Position numbers and translations under genes: made by a program. Shown here one piece after another: positions 22,824 to 35,600 of a stretch of DNA of 64,000 nucleotides (positions are counted from its first letter, which is position 1; the number at the start of each line of letters is the position of its first letter). This DNA is from Temnothorax longispinosus (lineage: Eukaryota > Arthropoda > Insecta > Hymenoptera > Formicidae): assembly GCF_030848805.1 (NCBI RefSeq), contig NC_092367.1, forward strand, positions 15,185,692 to 15,249,691, in the 5' to 3' direction. Below the pieces are notes generated by a model that saw only the letters and a list, made by a program, of their open reading frames with translations, was not told where the DNA came from and did no database searches.

Positions 22824-22847
22824 GCCGAGAGGGATTTCCCTCTCGGC
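22824..22847. repeat. Short perfect hairpin
   Basis: The 11-bp stem GCCGAGAGGGA / TCCCTCTCGGC has a 2-nt loop. A second small hairpin (TTTGGT...ACCAAA) follows within 30 bases. Function unknown. Confidence 0.6.
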
Positions 22848-25325
22848 GCGTTTGGTCGACGAAAACCAAAGGCGAGTTGACGCAATATTGCATCAAACGC
22901 CTGACGCAATGCCCCAAAGCGCCATGGCAATGCGATACGAAAAAATAAAATGAAATTGATATATATCCGTGAATAAACTTGTACAACTGTGAATATGTAT
23001 ATTAAAAGATATCGAATATAAGTTATTAAAGAAACAGTAAGTGTCTGTAATATGCGAATAAAAATTGATTTTTTTCTCCTCGTCTAAATCACGAACGTTT
23101 CTGTAATAGAAAAAGTCATCAATTCAGACTTGGTTGATGCGAGGATGAAATCGTATATGTTCGGAGACTGAAGTAGCAACCCCTTCGGCTTTTGCCGCCT
23201 CGGTGTTCCTGGGAATGTCTACTGCGGGAGCTCGTCTACCGCACGAAAATGGTATTCTACACCTAACGCGGAGACTCTCAACCCCGTCCTGGACGAGAGA
23301 GGTCTCTGTTTCTCTCTCTTTCTCTCCCCCTCTCTCTCGGAGAGACGATCCGAGATCTCTCGTTCGGATTACAAATCCTCAGTCGTCCGTATCGATCGAT
23401 CTCCAAATTGTCCGAGGGTGTCGCGCGACCCCCACGGGTTGAGATTCACCTGGATCTACATGTCTCTATCTAGTCTCGCGACAAGTGGCTGCATCGACAT
23501 CGAGCGGCCGCGAATTCCACAAAGAACAAGTCGAGTAGGGAACGACGACGCTCGATTTCGGAATTTTTCTTCTCGTTTTCCCTTTGTCTCCTTTATTATT
23601 TATCTTCCCCCCCGCGAGTTTATTCCTCCTCACCACTTCGCGTCCTGTCACTCGCGCATTAAGTGGTAATTCGCTACTCTCATTAGCAAAAACCGTAAAT
23701 CTCGTATCGGCTACACGTATAAATTGTGCAAAAAATTTAGCATGATTAATCGTAGGCCTTTCTTGTCGGAAAAGGCACGCGTACATATATATGTATCTCG
23801 CGTCGTATCTTTTTTTTTTCTTATCGTGTCTCCTCTCTGGTGTATGCATATGTATATATATATGTATACATATTACATAATGCGTAAGTCGTGTATACAA
23901 GTACATGTGTAGATATACCATCGACAAGAAAAATGGGGGAGCAGGCAGGGGGAAGGGCAGGGTAAGGTAGGGCGAAAGGGGTGTAAAGGGACAGGGAATA
24001 TACATCGAGCACAATGATACCCACAACAGCAATCATAATAAATATCCCGTTTTAAGTACATGAAAAAGTCTCTCCTGCATGCTCTCGATATTGCTAAACT
24101 TCAATCATGCCAATCATCACCCTTACGCGAATATTTTCGCCTGACTCTATTTTCTTCTTCTTTTTCTCTCTCTCTATATCTCCCTCTTTGATATTTTTTG
24201 TGGCAGAATTGCAGCAACTGCAATTTCTGCCATCGCCCGAGCTGCCGCAAAAGCAATGAACCGTTTGTCGGTCGTTGAGTCATGATTGATAAATAAATAT
24301 AAAAAGAGCAGCAAGATAAAAATTATATAAGACGTAACATCGTCTTGTGGAATCGAAATGAACTTGCAAGTAGGACTTTGTGATAAAAGATTAAAATGAA
24401 ACCGCTTCTAGGAAATGTATGTAATAAGCATTAACTTATTAGTTATTACATACAACTATAACGCGCTTGTGACGTTCAGCGTTTGTATATTCGATGAGTC
24501 ATCTCATATATTTATCAAAAAATGTTACGTGTTTCAAGCGTTTACTCAGATTATTTGGCGTTTCGCAGATTTCAACACTCTTTCAAAAAGCACGGAACAA
24601 ATCGCTTCGAAGTGTCGAACAAATCGATGGATCCCGAAGAATGAAAGAAGACAGTCATTCCGATCCAATGAGACAGCTTATTGATAAGCGATATTGCTGG
24701 AATCCTTTAGCCTTTAGAACGATTCACGATGAAGTCCACATGTTATGTAATCTCGACTTTTGTCCCGGGATCGTGAAACATCGTCGAGCATGTACAAACG
24801 CCTCCTTCGGTACGATGGCAATCGTCGTCGCAAAGCAAGACACACAAAACTGTGGATTATGGTTTTTTTTTTCTCAGACATTTTATCAGAATTTATTATT
24901 TCGTGTAAACGTTTATAATAATTATAATTTACAATTACGATGGGTTGATGATAAATACAAATAGAACAACGTAATTTGGGTCGGGGAGGAAAAGGGTGGA
25001 ATAGAAGGAAGAAAAGGGGGAAGAGAAGGCGAAGAGAATAAATGGTTGGAGGAAAATAGGTAGCTGGCTGGATGGCAATGGCTTTCCGTATGTGAAGAAA
25101 AGAGCGGGAGCAGGATAACGAAGGACAAATCGTGTGAATTCATGTGACTGAATTTGTAGTGGAATGAAAAGACGTGTCGTCGTCGCTCTTCTCGCGATCG
25201 CTAACGTACGCACAAATTGCCCTCAAAAAGTATAGCTCGTGTTTTTTATTCGAGATAATAGATTTGAAAAAGGAGGAGGAGACTTGGATGGTAAAGAGGG
25301 TCGAAGAAATTCTTTACGTGCTAAG

Positions 25326-25480
25326 AAGCCGCTGATAATGATGATGAAGATAAAGATGACGATGAAGATGAAGATGAAGATAAAGATGATGATGATTATG
25401 ACGATAATGATAATGATGATGATGCTGGATGATGATGATGATGATGAATGATGATGATGAATGATGATGATGATAATGAG
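25326..25480 (+). repeat. GAT/GATGAA microsatellite
   Basis: About 150 bases of GATGAT, GATGAA and GATAAT units. The acidic or His-rich open frames across it are artefacts of the repeat. Confidence 0.9.
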
Positions 25481-28400
25481 GATAGCTCTCCCGACCGAGT
25501 AAAGTCACTGCCAGGATTATTAAAAAAACATATAACGTTTATTTTAGAAAATTCATAATATCCAGAAAATGAAAAGAACACAAGATGTTAACGTTCGATT
25601 TGTTGAATTGGGTGGTGAGCGGCTGGGATAAGGATAAGTTAGATTGAAGAAAACATCCCTGAAGAGTAGATTCAAGAGAAAGAGACGAAAGGAGGAACTA
25701 TTGTACTCGGAGGAGAAAGAGGACTCGCGAGAGGTGGGGATGAAAAAAGAAGGATGTTATATCTGAGGACCCGCTGGCCGATGGCATCGTGATGGCCTGC
25801 GTATCTTACCACTTCTGATTACACACGCACGCACATACACACACCCAGTCTCGCCCAGCCAGCCCTCGTTGAACGAGGACTTTCCGGAAGAGATAGGCTC
25901 AGAGAGATGATATTTGTAGGCTGTAGCCTTCATCGTTCGACTCCTCGATCTTAAGTCTCTTAAATAGCAAAACTTCGAGGCAGAACGAAACGAAAGAACA
26001 AGATTTAAACGACAAGAAGCAAGCATAAGAATTTCCACGATCGTATTTGATCTCCAAGTCGCGTAAATATACTCTTATTTCACGTTACATCTCATTTCTT
26101 GTCATCTGTATCTTATCTTCATTTTATCCTGCCTCGACATTAAAAGACCTCGTCTGTAATGGACGCAAATCGCGAATTATTTCTGCCAGAGTACCGGCTT
26201 GATTTCCACGTCCCGCATCTACTACTGCGATAGAAACGAAACTGATATCGGCGATGAATTATAAACACGAGACTTCAATCGTACACGTATTCATTCTCGC
26301 TTTCATTTGACGGAAGGAGGAGGAAGGTGGATAGGAAGAGTCGCCATTCGAATGCTGTCACTGCTCATCGTCTCTTCGACACCGCGTCCGTCTCACTCTC
26401 GTTTTTCTCTTTCTCCCCTTCCTTCCTAGCAACCGAACGTTATTCCCGCGTGTTTCTTCCCTTCCCGGCGATTACGGACAATGTTGTTGCGACAAAGACA
26501 CACCGATTATACATCGAGAAATATCAACGCGATAACAGGAAAACGTTTACCCATTCACGTGTAATTAGCGACTAACTTGCTGAGAACTGGCTGGCACCCA
26601 TAGGCGATATTACATATGCGTGATACAATGTGTGTATGTGTGTATGTATGAATATATATATATGTGCTGTCAGTACGCGCGTATATACATATACTTAATT
26701 ATACATATATATACGAGAAGAGCATACGAGGATGCATTTCAGCTCCTCGTTTCATATCTCTTTTTCTTCTCTTCACGTCGGGATGTCGAACGCGAGCGGA
26801 GAGCGTGATTTTGGATAGTCTTAGACCTCCCGTTGGAATCTTGCGGTTTCCCCTCTAACATAGAATCTTTTCTGTTAACAATGATCGAAATACTTACATC
26901 GCGTTACAAACACGTGGTACACGTCGAAGTCCTAAATCGTCCGATATAAATTGTTAACACTCAATTCAAATACGTTGCGTAATTTATTATTCGACACATC
27001 GTCTCGGTCTTATATTCTAATCAATCAATCGTAATTGTATATGCAAATTCTTTTCCGTTACTTTCATCGATGTGTACACCTCGATCGAGGAACCAAGCGT
27101 TGCGAGCTTCCTCTTCCTCGAGGAAGCCTTGATACTCTACCTTACACGACGCTATCTTCGAGAAGCAATTGTAAATCGTGATTCGCAACACGTATATAAC
27201 TTTCTCGCAAACTCTCGGAAATGAATATCGCAGGACGAAAGTAAATACGTGGCTATATATCTATTCGTGTGTATGTTGTGTGCGTATAACTCGTTCTCTC
27301 TCCATTCTTCTCGACCGCGCTACGAACTTGCTAAGAGTTACGTGATATAAATATATTTATATATCTTTGTGTATATATTATATAATTGCGTATAGTATAA
27401 TAGAGAAAGAGAGAGAGACGAGCGGTCGAATAGAAGAGCGAGAGGAAGTTGAAGGTCCAGAATATGCAATCTCTTAATAACGTGTCACACGTGTGTAATC
27501 TCTGCGCTCGACGACAATGGGAAAACGAGCGGCTCTTCAGATCCTCGTCCTCCTTCTTCCGCATTCCGTTTCATAATCGCACGAAACTTAGGGGAAAATA
27601 TGTGCGAACGACCGCGACGACGACCAGAACGACGACGAGAAACGTCTCCTCTTTCTCTTCGCGTTACAACACAATTGTGATAATACTTATATGCTACCAA
27701 CGACCCTGATCGATTCAATCTTTTCTCTCCGTGGATAAATTACAGACAGATTGAAAAGTAGTAAGAGAAATCCAAGGAACTTAATCCCAAACTGTCGGAC
27801 TGTCGCGACTTTCAGTAAAATCGCGAGGTTTCGGTCGTGGCGAAAGGAAAAGGGAGGAGAGTCCGCGTAGGAAGAGATATTGAATTGCATGCAAATCATA
27901 TCATGTGCGCAATCATGGTGGTAATGTTGGAGAGAGAGGAGAAAAAAATAAAAAAAAAAGATACAGTGTTTGAAAAATCAAGTCACCACTGATGTTTGTT
28001 TTGGAACTTAATAACTTAATGTATTTGTTTTTACTCTCCTTTCTCCTCCTGCATTCTTCTCTTCGTATAATAATATTCGTTACTTGCTAGACAATGTGAA
28101 ATTTAATTTAAATGACAACTGGATATAATGCAGTAGATTCATGCGTGCTTTTTTTTCATTTCCTCGTTCTCTTCGCTTCTTCTCGTACCTCCGCGCTGTT
28201 TCTTTTCTCGTTTTAACTTTAATGTTTTTCTTTTTTGAGATGGTAAGCAGCGAACAGATTTTGGGAGTAATAACAGTGGGTCGGTCGGTCCTCTGCATTC
28301 CATGTCTCGTCCCGATGTGATTTACCCTTTAATAGTACATCACTTTCTCGTTTTCTATTCGCAAAAGTCAAATAATCTAGCGTTTGCTTTCTTTTTTCTG

Positions 28401-29204
28401 CTATGTGCGTTATCGACAATGAGGTGCATGCATGCACGCGCGCGCACGCACGCACGCGTTCGCGCAATGATTTTCGCGTCAACGAGACAGGGTATGCAGG
28501 GGAGATGTGAGTGTGTGTGTCTCCTCCTGTCCTTTCCTCTATTCATCCACAATTCGCTCCTTCCTGTTCCTCCATACAAACGGGTCAATAATAAATGGAT
28601 TCCTTTTTTATTTAAGAAATTTCGTGCGCGAGAGACCGAATGATCCACGCCCTACTCGATTGTCCTTCTCTCCTCGCCAATGATAGTCTTCTTGACTCGA
28701 TGCTTCACGATCAACGTTCTTGCCTTTCCGTCTACTCCGAGTATCGACCGAGGTTCCAATTTCGAGTCTAAGTTCGATCTTTAAGATCCTTCTTGCCATC
28801 ATTCGCGAACAGACACGATCGAGCATTAGTGAATAATTCGAAAGCTCTCGACGTTCGAATTTTTCAAACCGGATGTAGCAGCTGTGGCGGTGGCATTGGC
28901 AGCAGTGTGCGGTCATGTCAGGAAAAAGAGAAAGAGAAAGAGATAGAGAGAGAGAAAGAGAGAGAAAAAGAGAGAAGGATCAGTTTTTTGAAAAGGAGAG
29001 TGATTTAAGGAAAAGGGAGGTCTTTTCGATTGGAAGGAAGGAAGGAAAGAAGGAAACGAGGTACGCGAGGGACAAGAGGTCAGGTGGACATGGATGGATG
29101 GATCTGGGTGGATGGACATATGGGTGAGCACTTCAGGGGGACGGGGGGACGATAGAGAATAGGATGTTCTTATTAGGTTTAGAAAGGACTTAAGCTTAGG
29201 AAGG

Positions 29205-32200
29205 TTAGTTGTCGCCGCCCTCCTGTGGCTCGTCCCCGTCGCCCTGCGTGTCACTGGTCCACAGAGTGAGGTTGTCGCGCAGAAGCTGCATGATCAATGT
29301 GGAATCTTTGTAGCTGTCTTCATTAAGTGTGTCCAGCTCCGCGATCGCATCGTCGAACGCCTGCAAAAGATTTAATTCTTTAAGTCTCTTGAACTTTGCG
29401 ATCCCATCGTCAAACGCCTGCAAAGTTATAAATGCGTCACAGATACGTTTTTATTCTATATACTATAATCTCAATGTTATCTTTTAACAAAAGAATAATT
29501 TAATTTCCAAATAAAATAGGAAAATAGCATTCTAAAATGTACATGTATTTTCAAATAAAGAAATAAGACTCATTCTATGAGTACAATTATATAAATTTTG
29601 TCAAATATCCATAAAGTCATATCTATAATTACACAAGTCAAACTATTACTTAATTAATATAAATAGAGAATACGATGCGGGATGGTTAGTGCGGTATCAG
29701 TGGAGAAGTATCTCAGTTTACTAATTACGTATTAGCAATTTGAAAGAGGATTAAATGGCACAACATTCACACAAAAATATTAATGTTAGAATTAAATCAA
29801 ATTAGGGAATTTGGTCATTAGAGAATAGATAGGATAAATTAAATTCACACGGCAAGAACTGTCGATTTCATAGTAAGACTGTTGAAGTGCTGATTCCCTA
29901 TGACTTAAATATAGAATATAAAAAAATAGAATATAAAAAAGATAAATATAAACATTTTAATGTTTCTAATTATCTAATTCAACGAAGAAATGAGACTCGC
30001 GGTTCTTACTCTTTCTTTATTGCTCAAATTACGAAGAAAGACCGAGATTTTAGCAGGAGTGCTTTAATCAAAGTATGTAGCTCTAATTCTCGCCCGTGTT
30101 TCTTATCAGCAGTCTTATCACGTACCCAGTTCGACGGCGAACGCGTTAATGCATACAGAGGGTTTATATTAGAGAAAACTATCACGCAGTAGCTAAAGCA
30201 CAAGCCCTCCACAAATCCTCCCTCTAACCTGCTTGGCTAAGTGACAGGCTCTAGCCGGGGAATTGATAATTTCGTAATAAAAAACGGAGAAGTTGAGGGC
30301 AAGGCCGAGCCTAATCGGGTGCGTAGGCTGCATTTTCGCCTTCGCAATGTCAAACGCCTCCTGGTACGCCTTCTGCGAATCCTCGACTACCGCTGCAAAT
30401 GCAAATCAGCCTCTATTCAGATTACACCTTCCACGACCTCATTTTTGCGCCGTGATCATTGAAGTAATAATAAATTGTCGTTGTCGTCGGGAGAGGAGCG
30501 CGAGGAGAGGAAAGGCGAACGAAAGCTGAATAAAAGGAGGGAAAATGCAAGAGAATTTCAACGATTCGCCTCGCGTCTTGTCCTACAAAGACCGCACGCG
30601 CGTGGCCGTTTCACTCGGAACTGCGTCGGCCTTGAACGAGCCGTGTCCATAAATCGTCACCGATCTTCCACGATATGACCCCGCTGGGACGTGTATCTCC
30701 GTCATCTGAGTCATCGCGTATGAGTCAAATGAACAGTACGCCCGACGGTATTATTAAAAATTTAAATACAGGCGCTTTTTTCTGCATATCAGACAAGTTT
30801 ACACGCGCTATTTGTAGGAATGTGTTTAAGCAAATTGGTCAACAGCTGTGCAATTATAGTTATCGAAAGAGCACTTAGTTATTAAAACTGCATCTCGATA
30901 TTACATTTGACAATATTACACTATTATCGGTTGATATTTTTTACAATATGTTTGTGTATGTAATATTACTTTTTATCTTTTTATCTCTGGCCAAATATTT
31001 TACTTTGCAAGTAAGTTATCACAGATTTTAACATCGTTGTCCGTTTAGAGATATAGTTGTGCCGTATCTCGGGACAATCGTTACGAGACCGATAACGCGT
31101 TTCGAAGTAGCAAACTAGAAGATGACGTCGACGATCTTTGTAGGACAGAAGTAGACAAGTTGATAGAACGAGTCGTTCGTGTAAGATAAACTTTTTTGTC
31201 ACCACTGTGCACCGTCACCACCATCACCGTCATCGAGCTCTCTATCCCACGGAATCGCTAGAAAGATAAGGATTAGTTCCTCTGATCGTGTACCTGTTTG
31301 GCCAGTTGACAGGCCTTGTCTGGTGAATTGAGAATCTCGTAATAGAAGACAGAAAAGTTGAGGGCGAGACCTAGCCTGATCGGGTGGGTAGGCTGCATCT
31401 TTGACTTGCTGATTTCGAAGGCATCCTGGTATGCCTTCTGGCTGTCGTCTACCACGGCTGGATATTACGTGGATCATCAACATGTCTGTTTGTCTTGTTT
31501 TGCGTGAACTAACACGCTTCGTATCAAGTTGATTTGAGAGCTACTTAGAACTCAGAGGCACGTAACATGGATTTATCGCGTTTCGAGATGCCGTGAAAGA
31601 ATTAACTTGGAATTAAACTTTTTCATTAACTTAAAAAGCTCTTAATTTCTATATTTTTTATTAAAATTTATAGACTAACCATTTGTATTATTTATATTAT
31701 AGATTAACTATTTATATTAGTTATCGATTTGCTCTATTTACGTTCTAAGCAGCTCGATTGCTTTTTAGGCAATTTATATAAAGAAAACAGATGAACAATC
31801 TATTTTCATCTAAATCTAATTCATTTTAACATAAATATTTGCAATTCCCTGAACTTTATATAAACTTCGTTTTGTATAAATCTCATAAAAATGAAACTTC
31901 TTTATAATTCTAAAAAATATAAATTCCGATAAACGTATTCAATTAATTTAAGAAACAGAGTCTCTAAGTTCATCTTCAACGTCTAAGGCCCAGTTTCACA
32001 AGTATCGGTTAACTTTTAACATTAGATTAACTCACTCTTCGTCTCTTTCTAAGAGGGACGTTAGAAGGAGAAAAAGAATGAATTAATCTAAGGTTAAAAG
32101 TTAACCGACACTTGCGAAACTGGGCCTAATATTGTCAATACATGGCATCAAATAATTATACACATAAAAACAAAAGATATAAAAAAATATTTAAATTAAT

Positions 32201-32617
32201 AGTTTAATAATTAGTAGTTGATATTCTTCGTAGAGCCTCGTGACTCAAGTTTCACTCGCGAACGTCACAACCGACTTTCACTGTGACCGACTGAGACTAC
32301 AACTGACTCTGTTTCCGATGCAAAAGTCCAGGGATCCGCCCATACATCAAAAGAAAGCATCTGTCGATGCAACTGCGTCGCAACACAAGTGCCACAAGTG
32401 TTCGATTTTGAGAGAAGTGTATCCCATCCATCGCGGGCACTTGCATAACTTAGACGCAGTTGCATCGATCACATCGAGGAGGCGATCGAAGCGAGAGGTA
32501 ACGATTTTCGGAGCATTGATGTGGCAACGATAGATTTTGGACGGCATCTTTTACGTTACTATCGGACAAGAAGTCACGATTGTATCACTACAAAAGATGG
32601 TAATCGCGCGCTTTCGC

Positions 32618-32661
<44 letters not shown>

Positions 32662-35600
32662 GAGGTCTCCCCGGGGGATCGCAAAGTAACGCGAGGAAGA
32701 TCGATACGTACTATTTCTGGTTTCACCAGTGGCGACTTCTGCGAGATACCTGTAGTAGTCACCCTTCATCTTGAGGTAGAATACTTTGCTCTCGGCATTG
32801 CTAGCCTTGGGGATCAGGTACTTATCCAGGAGTCCCTGTAAAAACGCAAATACAAAACAAATGAACAAACGCAGTTGCTAAGAAAAAGAAAATAAAATTG
32901 ATGTAAAATACAAATCAAGTTGACTTTTATTTAATTTCTTGCGCTCCGAGTATCTTGATAATTAATAAAATAAAAATTAGGAACGTAGGGTAACGAAAAA
33001 AATTAAACAATTTTCGAAAAAGACTAAATTGTGTTATCTCTCGCGTGTCTTGCTTGCTCCTTTAATCAAGCAACTCTCTTATCCGAATCACGCTGTTGTG
33101 ATTAAATCGTGTTTCATAACTGAATTAATTTAATGTGTGATTCACAACTCCATATAAAGAACTATTTCAAATAAAAATCTCAAACTTTACGCAATTAATT
33201 AAAATAAAAGAATATATCTAATATTATTATACAGTTACATTATTATTTAATTATATATATAAATTGTCAATAATATATAATAACACACATTTGTATATAA
33301 TGTTGAAATTATTTTCAAAAATGAATTACACAATAAAACATCACAATTTAGACTAATCGATTATTAATTGCCATCGGGCAATAAAGCATCAAACGTGGTC
33401 AAATTAATGTGGACAACAATGTGGAAATGATGCGCAATGCACCGGTCAATGACGAGTTCGTTTCACGCTACGCACATTCAGCCGTGTCTATGCTAATGAC
33501 GTAACAGCAGTGTTGGCCGACCGACTTTACATATGCGAAACTCACGTGCAAACAGCGCGACGATATTTATTGCGTCTTAACGCAAACATAATGCACCGAC
33601 CGTCGCGGTCGGGGCGGCGAGGGGAGGCAAAATTCGCCCCGATTGCTGTTACGTCACGTTAACTTGGCAACTTTCGACCCAACAGCAGCGAACAATACAA
33701 CACCATGTATATTAAAATTGCGCATTATCTAAAGATCGCACAGATTTAATTTCCGAAATAGATTCCGTTCTTACTGTTGCGTTACCTCGTAAATGAGAGG
33801 TAAATGAACGCGCTGTGGGAGCCCAAGTTTCTAATTTAACTGCTCCCCGGTTATCTTATCGTCGTGCGAGACGAGTATCAAAAAGCAGCGTCGCCGCACA
33901 AATCGTCGCATTTCGATGCGCGAACCGTGCCGTCATAAATTATGCCGCATAATCACGTGAGCGCGCGACCCGCGTCGCAATGAAGGTAGAGGAAAAAAAA
34001 AGAAGACAGCCGTGTCCGTACGTCATTGCCGTCTCAACATTTTTCTCTCTCCCTCTCTCTGACATCTCGAAATTCAACGAGAGACCGGTTAGAATTACTC
34101 CCGAAGTCTTCTCTTTTTTTATTCCTCCACGTTTATTAATTTTAATCAAGCGCGGATTTTACGAGTGACAAAATCGGAATTGTAAATTATCGAAATATAT
34201 GCGTTTCTTCGGAAGCTCAATAGAGAACCACGTTGTTGGTAAAATCGATTAAATTCTTATTCTTAGGCCGATCGTTTCACTCTCCGTATATCATTTCGAA
34301 TCTTCTTATATTAAATCGCATTTTTTGCACATCTCTTATTATCCTATTTCTTGCCGCGACTTTCCGATTTATTTCTAAAGCCGTTTTGTCTCGCGACAAC
34401 TTATTTGAGATGAACGACTGGCTTTCACGCGTTCTCTCCTCCGCATCGAGTTAGAAATAACTCGGTTTTATTAAACCGCAGCGCGCGAAACCGACGGTGG
34501 CCACGTCAAGGTGCAATACAATAGTGCCACGCTTACGGTGACGTGTATAGGAGAGCGCGAGAAACAGGAACGACTCCGATCGCCCGGCGATTGCGTTTCA
34601 GCTGGAGCCTTGCTCCAGTTTCGTCGTTTGACGCGCGCGTCTCCCGACCGCGCGTCTCCTCGAATCTGACCCCTTTCCCTCGTCATTCTGCGCGCGTTGC
34701 AATTAGCAAGCGCTTGTCTTGGAGCAATCACCCTCTGCGCGTCCTCAAAATTAACGGATAACTAAAATGCTATTTAATTAAAAGAAATAATTACAAGATA
34801 TCTGTTGATCCATCGTTCGAAGGAACGGTAGCGATAACGTCGTAAACATATTTGCTTTCAAACATCCGATTATTCATATCGCTCAATTAACAAACACATG
34901 TAAATGTTTTTTTTTCCTAATTTATGATATTTGAATCACAAATTATTTCTGGCAAAAAATACATTTAAGATCTAAATCGGCGCAAATTACATAATGAGAG
35001 ACAAATGCGGTATTTATTATAAACACCGAAATAAGACTTAATTTGGTACTTTTTTCTCTGCATAAAGAAAACAGCCTCGAACGAATTTAATTCCTTTGAA
35101 GAAAGGGCCTCTATTACGAAGCGGAACGTGCCGTTTCCGGTAGCCCGAGGTACGTTCGTCTGAACAGGCGTGCCCGCTTCCTCTTCCGTTTCCGCTTATT
35201 TCCGGATACTGGAAAAATATCACCCACGTAACGAGAACGGAGATCGAATGGAATCCCGAGGCGCACGTCGCAAAAAACATCGAGTAGATTATAAATTCGC
35301 CGAGTTTGATGAGTTTCGCGAGACTTTCGAGCGACGAGAAGTTCGAAAGGTCACGCTTTAATATCTCGCCGTTGAGTCTCTATACGAATAAAAAGCGTCA
35401 CAAGTAACAGATCTTGAGGGAAAGATATTAAAGAAATTGAACAGTTCCTGAATTATTATCCAGATAAAAAATAAATAAGTTTTTTATGACTAAAGATTAA
35501 AATATTAATCAAAGAAACTAATTAAAGCTATTTTCTAACATCCAAGATACTTCATATCGTTCGTAAATAACTTGCGAATAGCTAATTGAATAAGGAACAA

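Larger units (their letters stand above)
18829..29204. other. No recognised gene between Pfk upstream region and 14-3-3 zeta
   Basis: About 10 kb without a coding exon I can support. 19.0-20.6 kb is CpG-rich with many short shadow frames and a SINE. 20.6-25.2 kb is AT-rich with small hairpins, for example 22824-22847. 25.3-25.5 kb is a GAT repeat. The segment just below 29205 must contain the 14-3-3 zeta 3' UTR, whose length I cannot determine (candidate AATAAA on the minus strand near 28607). Several CT- and GA-rich tracts occur. Confidence 0.5.

Noticed and set aside
25239..25581. Met/Asp-rich and His-rich open frames
   Set aside because: They are translations of the GAT microsatellite.
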